A stretch of DNA of 64,000 nt. Origin: Acanthacorydalis orientalis. Taxonomy: Eukaryota; Arthropoda; Insecta; Megaloptera; Corydalidae. Positions 57,955 to 64,000 of this stretch are shown here, in pieces (position 1 is the first letter of the stretch; each line of letters begins with the position of its first letter). Where the stretch lies: assembly GCA_034766995.1 (NCBI GenBank), contig CM068321.1, positions 8,070,526 to 8,134,525 on the forward strand, written 5' to 3'. The notes below the pieces were generated by a model that saw nothing but the letters and a program-made list of their open reading frames with translations, searched no databases and had not been told where the DNA came from. Made by a program: the position numbers and the translations under genes.

Positions 57955-57958
<4 letters not shown>
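57181..57958. other. AT-rich spacer, nothing recognised
   Basis: A short (TA)n at 57509-57526 only. Confidence 0.4.

Positions 57959-58031
<73 letters not shown>
57959..58031. repeat. (TA)n microsatellite
   Basis: 73 bp of TA followed by (GA)n-like sequence. Confidence 0.95.
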
Positions 58032-58035
<4 letters not shown>

Positions 58036-58141
58036 GAGAGTGAGAGACAACGTTTTCTATAGATTATTTAGAAAATTAATTGAATATAAATCGGTTTTCT
58101 TCATTTTTTAAATAATTGATTTTACTAATCGAGTTAAAATG

Positions 58142-58147
<6 letters not shown>

Positions 58148-58180
<33 letters not shown>

Positions 58181-58200
58181 CATATACATATACATAATAT
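58148..58200. repeat. (TA)n microsatellite
   Basis: TA array ending in CATACATATACATA. Confidence 0.9.
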
Positions 58201-58714
58201 AAATATAAGGGACAGGAACAGAGAGAAAATAAATAAAATTATTGTGGAATTTATTACAATTTTTGTATCCTATTAATAAAAGTTTACAGTACTCAAATTA
58301 AACAAAACATAAAGATGAAAGTCAATATCTCGATTATATTTTTGGCATTGTGTTTTTTTTTGTATCACTGATTTTTAAAGATAGAGTTAAATCGCATACG
58401 CTTCTTATAATGGACAATAAGTATTTGTTTAACATTTTAATAAGATCTGTGAATTTTCGAAACATTCATTTTTGAAATTGAATTCTTTGTTTAAATAATT
58501 TGTCAAAGCATAGAGTCGAAATGTAAATCAAATACATTACTTAACTCTTAATTCATTTTGATTTTAAAAACTAACAGATTAATTAACATATTCAATTTAC
58601 CGTAATATTTTATATATTATAAAAAAATAAGATAGACACTAATTGAAAGAGTCAACGTTATAATAGTTTTTGTTAATGTACTGTCGTAGCAGTGTTTGTT
58701 GTTTTAAATCACCT
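58201..58714. other. AT-rich spacer, nothing recognised
   Basis: No notable signal. Confidence 0.4.
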
Positions 58715-58860
58715 GAGTTTTTATCTTCTAATAGTTTCGACGCGTATAACATATTCAGTTTATTAAAGATATATCGTTATCAGTTATCTACAAATATCTG
58801 AAGATGGCACAAGTACTAAAACATCTCCAAGAAGATAAATACTTGTAATATTCCTGGAAA
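58715..58860. repeat. Divergent-arm inverted repeat, copy 5
   Basis: The left arm, reverse-complemented, reads GTTATACGCGTCGAAACTAT then TAGAAGATAAAAACTC. The right arm reads CTGAAGATGGCACAAGTACT, AAAACATCTCC, AAGAAGATAAATACTTG. Arms diverge from a central AT-rich spacer. Confidence 0.6.
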
Positions 58861-59957
58861 AATATCACCAAGATAATAGAAACAAGTCAATATCAACTTT
58901 TCTGTCAAATTGTTAATGTCAAGTAGTTAAAATATAAAAATTTAGTTTAGATATTTTATATACATGTCTAAATACAGAAAATCCTGCAACATAACCTTCA
59001 ATCGTTACATCGTGTGCTCTGTTTAAATACTAAGCGTTTCAAATACTTTCGCATGATATAAAAGAAAAAACAACACTAAATGCCACTAAATAAAAAGAAA
59101 ATTTGATTCATATATATTATTTGTTTTAGCACTCTTTATTTACAATGCTCTTAATTGTTTATACTTCTATGTAATCTCATTTTTGACGATGTCATCAATT
59201 ATTCATTCATCGTCATTATATTCAATTTTGTAAAGACAGTAAGGAAAAAATGTTCAATTGTTGATTTCTTCTACCATATGTAGATGTCAACGCGCCCTTA
59301 AACCCTAATAACTTCTATTTTATATGTATTATTTAATATTAGTTATACAAATATTATTATATAGCAAAAAATATTTGAAACAACCGGTACTTGTGCAATC
59401 TATCTATATCTAATACTAATTTATTCATATAAGATAGAGGAAGTCGTTGAATTAACAAATAACCAATCTTCAAAAATCAACGAGTCTTCTGTCCTTATGA
59501 CAACCATTAAATAAAAGTCTGTAGGTAAAACCAAATTAATAATCTGTGGTTAAGATATTTGTGTATATTTTTCTAATCATAATTCATTTCATTCTGATTT
59601 TTCATGCAAAATTGTCAAAATATAATATAAATGGACCTAGTTTCATTTTAATTAATGGTATATCTGTAATTTCTCATTTTTCTGTTTACATAACCCAAAT
59701 ACAAAGGAAAACACTGTTATTTTATACAATTTTGTACGTACTGACTGTATTGAAAAAAAAACACTTAAATATTATAACAAACTCTCAGTTACACAACTGT
59801 TATATAAAAACAGTTCTATATCAAAATTTATTTAATTTACTAGCGAACACGCCAATATATACTTGTTCAAATAATCCTTTCATATTTTAAAATATAACAT
59901 TCTAATTCAACATAGACTCACATAACTCATTTGTATAAAAACGATCAATTCACTTAC
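58861..59957. other. AT-rich spacer, nothing recognised
   Basis: A 114-codon plus-strand frame at 59546-59890 is AT-driven, with no recognisable motif. Confidence 0.4.
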
Positions 59958-60122
59958 CTCTCGCCTCGCGTCGATATAATATAGATTTGTTCACGGAAAC
60001 TTAATTGGCGCATATGTTCAACAGCGGGAAGCCGTTAATTTCTTCATTGCTAACCAATAAACCATTAAAACGGCCATGATGTGCTGTATCTAGACTATGT
60101 TCTACGTTTATATCCACTTGAC
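59958..60122 (-). CDS. Candidate coding exon with stop codon, unknown gene (partial)
   Basis: On the minus strand a pyrimidine-rich tract and TGTATTTCAG precede position 60122, and GAGAG|GTAAGTG follows position 59958: strong acceptor and donor, 165-nt exon. One frame, entered after the last two bases of a split codon, is open for 39 codons (starting QVDINVEHSLDTAHHGRFNG, ending FPLLNICAN) to a TAA at 60001-60003. The other two frames stop early. Base composition is more balanced than the flanks. If real, it encodes the C-terminus of an unidentified protein, with a donor 43 nt past the stop, meaning a 3'UTR intron close enough not to trigger nonsense-mediated decay. I do not recognise the protein, and no other exon is identified. 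Confidence 0.45.
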
Positions 60123-60253
60123 CTGAAATACATTCGTGTTTAAAAAAGAGGGCGAGGTTTTTTTATTATAATAATAATAATAAAAATAGTAACACATTTA
60201 TACAGAGAACAATAAACTAGTGTAATAAAGTTTATATTTCTGCATGAATAAAT

Positions 60254-60260
<7 letters not shown>

Positions 60261-60335
<75 letters not shown>
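60261..60335. repeat. (TA)n microsatellite
   Basis: TA array with one ACATA interruption, directly left of a foldback arm. Confidence 0.95.
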
Positions 60336-60337
<2 letters not shown>

Positions 60338-60338
60338 T

Positions 60339-60378
60339 GATTCAATTTAGGCTTTCATATGAAAGTATTGAAAAAAGT
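60339..60378. mobile_element. Foldback element, single arm between (TA)n arrays
   Basis: GATTCAATTTAGGCTTTCAT then ATGAAAGTATTGAAAAAAG matches the left terminus of the family. The right arm is replaced by a (TA)n array (60388-60442). Confidence 0.65.
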
Positions 60379-60381
60379 ATA

Positions 60382-60387
<6 letters not shown>

Positions 60388-60442
<55 letters not shown>
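60388..60442. repeat. (TA)n microsatellite
   Basis: TA array between the solo arm and the complete foldback element. Confidence 0.95.
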
Positions 60443-60446
<4 letters not shown>

Positions 60447-60450
60447 TAAA

Positions 60451-60651
60451 GATCATTCAATTTAGGTTTCCACAAGGAAATATTAAAAGGGGGCACAGAG
60501 GTTAAGAAAACTCATGTCATTTTTTATTTAGTATTTTAGTTCAATTGTGTTTTAGTATTGAATTGAACTAAAATACTAAAAAAATGACATGACTTCTTAA
60601 CCCCTGCGCCCCCTTTTAATATTTCCTTGTGGAAGCCTAAATTGAATAATC
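60451..60651. mobile_element. Foldback hairpin element in (TA)n, copy 3 (best copy)
   Basis: 201 bp, almost a perfect palindrome: left ATTCAATTTAGGTTTCCACA, AGGAAATATTAAAAGGGGGC; right, complement, ATTCAATTTAGGCTTCCACA, AGGAAATATTAAAAGGGGGC. The arms continue to the centre (TAGTATTTTAGTTCAATT / AATTGAACTAAAATACTA) around a loop of about a dozen bases. TA array on the left; (CT)n(TA)n on the right. No coding capacity. Confidence 0.85.
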
Positions 60652-60666
60652 CTCTCTCTCTCTCTA

Positions 60667-60733
<67 letters not shown>

Positions 60734-60746
60734 ATATATATATATA
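60652..60746. repeat. (CT)n(TA)n microsatellite
   Basis: CT repeats, then about 80 bp TA, directly adjoining the foldback element, as in the copy at 38245-38343. Confidence 0.95.
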
Positions 60747-60749
60747 ATT

Positions 60750-61285
60750 TGTTTTAAGTTTAAATTTAGTTCACAGCAGGGAAAATAAAAACGAAAAACA
60801 ACTTCAGAATAGAAAATCTAATCCAGTCAAGTTCTGAAACATTTTCAGTGCCTTTGTTCAATTTATTTAATCGTTTGAAACTACATTAAACAGCCTTGCT
60901 TGTACGGCGAAACATTAAAAACTTCAGCGAACTATTTTAACGACCAGGAAAAAGTTTCAATGTACACAAAATGAAAAAAGTAATTTATGTAGAATGGAAT
61001 AAATTACGTTCTATTTATTGACCGTATATTGGTTTTTTTCAATTCGCTGATGTATATGTATATATATATATATATATATTTGCATGCATGTTTACACTTA
61101 TATGAGATTGTAAAGTATACAGATAAATATTTTTAATAAAAATAAAATCAATTACTTAATAGAATGTTTTTAGTGAATGTATACATATATACATTAATAT
61201 TTATATATAAATTGTTAAAAAAAACCTCTTTTATACGTGTATTGTGTGATAGAAAGGAAAGGGATTCGTTTTTTTTTCTAAAATT
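60750..61285. other. AT-rich spacer, nothing recognised
   Basis: A short (TA)n at 61060-61079; no coding similarity. Confidence 0.4.
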
Positions 61286-61312
61286 TAATATATATATATA
61301 TATATAATATAT

Positions 61313-61353
<41 letters not shown>
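61286..61353. repeat. (TA)n microsatellite
   Basis: TA array with AATA interruptions, about 20 bp from a mini-mariner. Confidence 0.95.
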
Positions 61354-61359
<6 letters not shown>

Positions 61360-61374
61360 CGCTTCGAACTAAAT

Positions 61375-61897
61375 ATTAGGTTGGTAGAAAAATAATTGCG
61401 ATTTTTGTGTGTACAGAATTCTAATCGTAATTTTTTTCAATGAATGTCATTTCATTATGTTCATATCAATTTAAAGTGTATCGATTAGTAACATCGACTT
61501 TGGTTATGTTATTAATTTTGCTTGAAATTAGACTATTAAATTAATGATGGAAAAGAAGCAAATGAAAGCATTTTTTGTATGAGTTCAAAACGGGCGGTAA
61601 AACAGCAGAAACTGCTCGTAAACTTAACTTTGCATTTGGTATGAGTACTGTTAAGGAACTAGCAATGGTAGTTCCAAAAATTTCGTGCTGGAGATGAGTC
61701 TTGAAGATGAAGAAGGTCGCATCCTTCTTAAGTCTATAACGATGAACTGAAGGTGTTAGTTTTATTAGAACAACGTACAACAATTCGAAAGCATGCACAG
61801 TCATCGAACAATTCTGAACCACTTAAAACCATTTAAATTAAAAAATGTATATGAATTTGAAGGTCTTAAACCGCAATTATTTTCTTACCAACCTAAT
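61375..61897 (+). mobile_element. N-terminal-only mini-mariner, copy 7
   Basis: About 523 bp with well-preserved TIRs TTAGGTTGGTAGAAAAATAA and TTATTTTCTTACCAACCTAA, and TA at both sides. Coding remnant: FKTGGKTAETARKLNFAFGM, then FRAGDESxEDEEGRILL, DELKVLVLLEQRTTIRKHAQ, and a small deletion before HRTILNHLKPFK. The frame then runs towards the 3' TIR (NVYEFEGLKPQL). No catalytic domain. Confidence 0.85.
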
Positions 61898-62274
61898 ACA
61901 TTTTTAATTGGGAATAAATATGAGAATCGCAGATAATGAATCTGAGTCAGGATTGTTTCAATTGTAGGAACTAATTTTTTTTCGAAAAAAGTTGTTATAT
62001 TAATGATTTATGAAAAGTATTACAGTAAGTAATTTATAGTTTAGTTCTTAACGTTATCGCTTAATTCACTTTCATAAAATAATTGTTCAATTCGTCACAA
62101 ACTACAAATCTTGTTTAAATCAAAAAAGTTCAGTAAATGTTTATTGAAAATTCTCGAATATTATTTGAACCCATTTCTATAGCTTTGCTTTTTTATCAGA
62201 CCATTCCGATAGACAAAAGTTTGAGCAATATATTAACTGTAAGGATAGCATTCCCATCGAAATACTTAAAAGAT
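61898..62274. other. AT-rich spacer, nothing recognised
   Basis: No notable signal. Confidence 0.4.
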
Positions 62275-62355
62275 ATTAGGTCAGTAGAAAAATTATTACG
62301 ATTTATGACCTTCTAATTCATATATAATACCGCCATTATTTTCTTACCAACTTAA
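62275..62355. mobile_element. 81-bp minimal mariner derivative (TIR pair only)
   Basis: TATTAGGTCAGTAGAAAAAT, ATGACCTTCTAATTCATA, then TTATTTTCTTACCAACTTAA. Only the two terminal repeats and a few subterminal bases of the mini-mariner family remain. Confidence 0.7.
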
Positions 62356-62502
62356 TAGAATTGATGATATTCAGTAATCAATTACAGGACATTATTGTGA
62401 TTTGTAAGAACTGAAAGAGTAAAAAGTTATTTATGAAGTAATTAGATTTAAAGTATATTGTCATAATATCTATAGAAGAATGAAATTATGACTGGTTCCA
62501 AG

Positions 62503-62545
62503 ATTTCCATTAATTTCAATTCTTTGGATTGAAATTAATGGAAAT
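62503..62545. repeat. Perfect 18-bp hairpin
   Basis: ATTTCCATTAATTTCAAT and its exact inverse ATTGAAATTAATGGAAAT separated by 7 nt. No U-rich terminator context or adjacent gene. Confidence 0.85.
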
Positions 62546-62754
62546 GATTGAATATTTTAATTACTAACAGTGGAATATTTACCAACATTTGTTTTTATAA
62601 TACTCGATTATAGTTTTATCATTATGACCATTACTATGTATGTAGAACTGAATTGGTGTTATTTAAACAAATTCTTCGTACACTAGCTATCCATTAAATA
62701 AGTTAAACCAAAAAAAGTGTCTTTCTAATTGTATTTTTATACCTACATTCACCC

Positions 62755-62935
62755 TTTTGGAGCATCTGAGTGTCTGTCCTTCGGTAATAGTATCAGCACA
62801 TGTGTCATTTCAGGTACACTAATGATTATAATATGTATAAAATCTTCCTGAAGATGACACACGTGCTGACACTAGTTATGGTGAACAGAGAGTCAGAAGG
62901 TCCAAAAGAATGGAGATCATCAATACACGCGTGAT
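62755..62935. repeat. Divergent-arm inverted repeat, copy 6
   Basis: Right arm from 62848: CTGAAGATGACACACGTGCT, GACACTAGTTATGGTGAACA, GAGAGTCAGAAGGTCCAAAA. Left arm, reverse-complemented: CTGAAATGACACATGTGCTG, ATACTATTACCGAAGGACAG, ACACTCAGATGCTCCAAAAG. Spacer about 35-40 nt. Confidence 0.75.
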
Positions 62936-63170
62936 ACATAATTAGTGTCATGTTTTAATGTCTAACAATGGTCATGATAACTATATTTCTTTCCCTCTTG
63001 GACTACAATTCTTTCATTAATTTTTATCTCATTTTTAATATATTCTTATATTTTTTTGTAATGTAATTCTGTAAGGATATATGTTTTCTATGAAAAATAC
63101 TACTGTTGTTTTTATGTTTTTTTATCTATGAAATAGATAAGATTTCGGACACATGTATCATATATACCTC
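62936..63170. other. AT-rich spacer, nothing recognised
   Basis: No notable signal. Confidence 0.4.
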
Positions 63171-63228
63171 TCTCTCTCTCTATCTATATATATATATATA
63201 TATTTATATACGTATATATACATATATA
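63171..63228. repeat. (CT)n(TA)n microsatellite
   Basis: CT repeats leading into interrupted TA repeats; no foldback element adjoins this one. Confidence 0.95.
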
Positions 63229-63651
63229 AAAACACCTTTTAATATTTGAACTAAAAATAATAATTCATTTTCCTTATACCATTCAATAGCTCTCAGTGGA
63301 ATTTAATTTGCTTGATTGGCAAATAAAATACTAACAGACAATTCATAAAAAAAGTGTTTATTTATTTTATTAAGTACGTATTGTATTCAAGACCTGAAAC
63401 TAGTGCAAAGAATAACAGAACTCATCCGTCAATTTACATTCGATAATTAAAAAAACTGTACAACAATGGTAAAAAAAACATAAACGTGACTCTCATCTCA
63501 ACAGTCAAAGAAGAAAAAGTAATATTCATTCATACAGCGATGCTTCATACAATAATGCAACATTGTAATGTGGGTAAGTGAACGTTTCGTTGCTCTCTTT
63601 TTTAAAAAAAGATAATAATTGTAATTTATCTCATACTTTTACATAAATGTA

Positions 63652-63654
<3 letters not shown>
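63229..63654. other. AT-rich spacer, nothing recognised
   Basis: No notable signal. Confidence 0.4.

Positions 63655-63698
<44 letters not shown>
63655..63698. repeat. (TA)n microsatellite
   Basis: TA array; the overlapping short frames on both strands are spurious. Confidence 0.95.
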
Positions 63699-63702
<4 letters not shown>

Positions 63703-64000
63703 ATGAATGTATTTTATGTGAAAACCGAGTAGAAAAATGTCTGACACACTTATCTATTAGACGAAATAAAAAAAAAATCGTGTATGATAGTAGAATGTTT
63801 TCTATACATAATTGTTGTTGTTGTTTCCACACTTTCTAAGTGCATTCGTCTTCACTGATAAACGGTTTTAATTTCATTACGTTCTAATATAATAGCGTTA
63901 TTAACATTTGTTATTAGTTTAAAAAAAAATACATAAATATATGCACAGAATCGATGAAAGTAAATAAATAAGTAGTTGATAATTGTATGCCGTATACAAA
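63699..64000. other. AT-rich sequence to window end, nothing recognised
   Basis: No notable signal. Confidence 0.4.

Noticed and set aside
62812..62822. TTTCAGGTAC considered as another recursive splice site
   Set aside because: It lies inside an arm of the divergent-arm repeat and lacks a long pyrimidine tract.
1..64000. CRISPR arrays, bacterial operons, ribosomal RNA and tRNA genes
   Set aside because: No regularly spaced direct repeats with unique spacers, no prokaryotic gene organisation, and no recognisable rRNA or tRNA core by eye. Only covariance-model searches could exclude a divergent tRNA.

Overview
This is an AT-rich animal (almost certainly insect) nuclear window with no intact protein-coding gene that I can recognise. 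The insect inference rests on many Tc1/mariner copies of insect type (irritans/cecropia-like, mellifera-like and others), piggyBac-like TTAA elements, degenerate TAACC/CCTAA repeats resembling the insect TTAGG telomere unit, and a TATA + TCAGT (arthropod initiator) core promoter. A hymenopteran would fit, but the sequence does not prove it. Most long open frames here are translations of (TA)n microsatellites or shadows of dead transposons and are not genes.

Layout. 0-9 kb: a dispersed CCAAT-box repeat, two dead mariners, a third mariner split by a 225-bp TTAA foldback element, an internally deleted mellifera-type mariner and an inverted-arm repeat. 9-20 kb: a degenerate minisatellite, two RTE-type non-LTR retrotransposon 3' ends, a truncated mariner fused to the dispersed repeat, and the first N-terminal-only mini-mariner. 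20-31 kb: foldback elements in (TA)n, a near-perfect 173-nt hairpin, two more mellifera-type deletion derivatives, an old mariner, and a candidate recursive splice site. 31-36 kb: a nearly full-length mariner and a mini-mariner side by side, separated and flanked by (TA)n. 36-48 kb: a GC-richer patch with a possible splice donor, many (TA)n arrays, another mini-mariner, an RTE fragment, and a CRE/TATA/initiator promoter at 47.4-47.5 kb. 48-64 kb: mini-mariners, an internally deleted piggyBac-like element, more inverted-arm repeats, a GC-richer possible 5' exon near 55.3 kb, foldback elements and one candidate coding exon on the minus strand near 60 kb.

How it fits together. The window reads as intergenic or long-intron sequence. 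The candidate host signals are the promoter (plus strand), the recursive splice site (plus strand), several CpG-containing patches that could be alternative first exons, and one minus-strand terminal coding exon. The mobile fraction is dominated by non-autonomous derivatives: one mariner family keeps only the DNA-binding half of its transposase, another keeps only the catalytic half. Mariners, foldback elements and retrotransposon 3' ends repeatedly sit directly against (TA)n arrays. The most interesting unexplained structures are the foldback elements within (TA)n, a family of divergent-arm inverted repeats carrying a hammerhead-like CTGARGA...CGAAA motif, and the shared-deletion mariner families.
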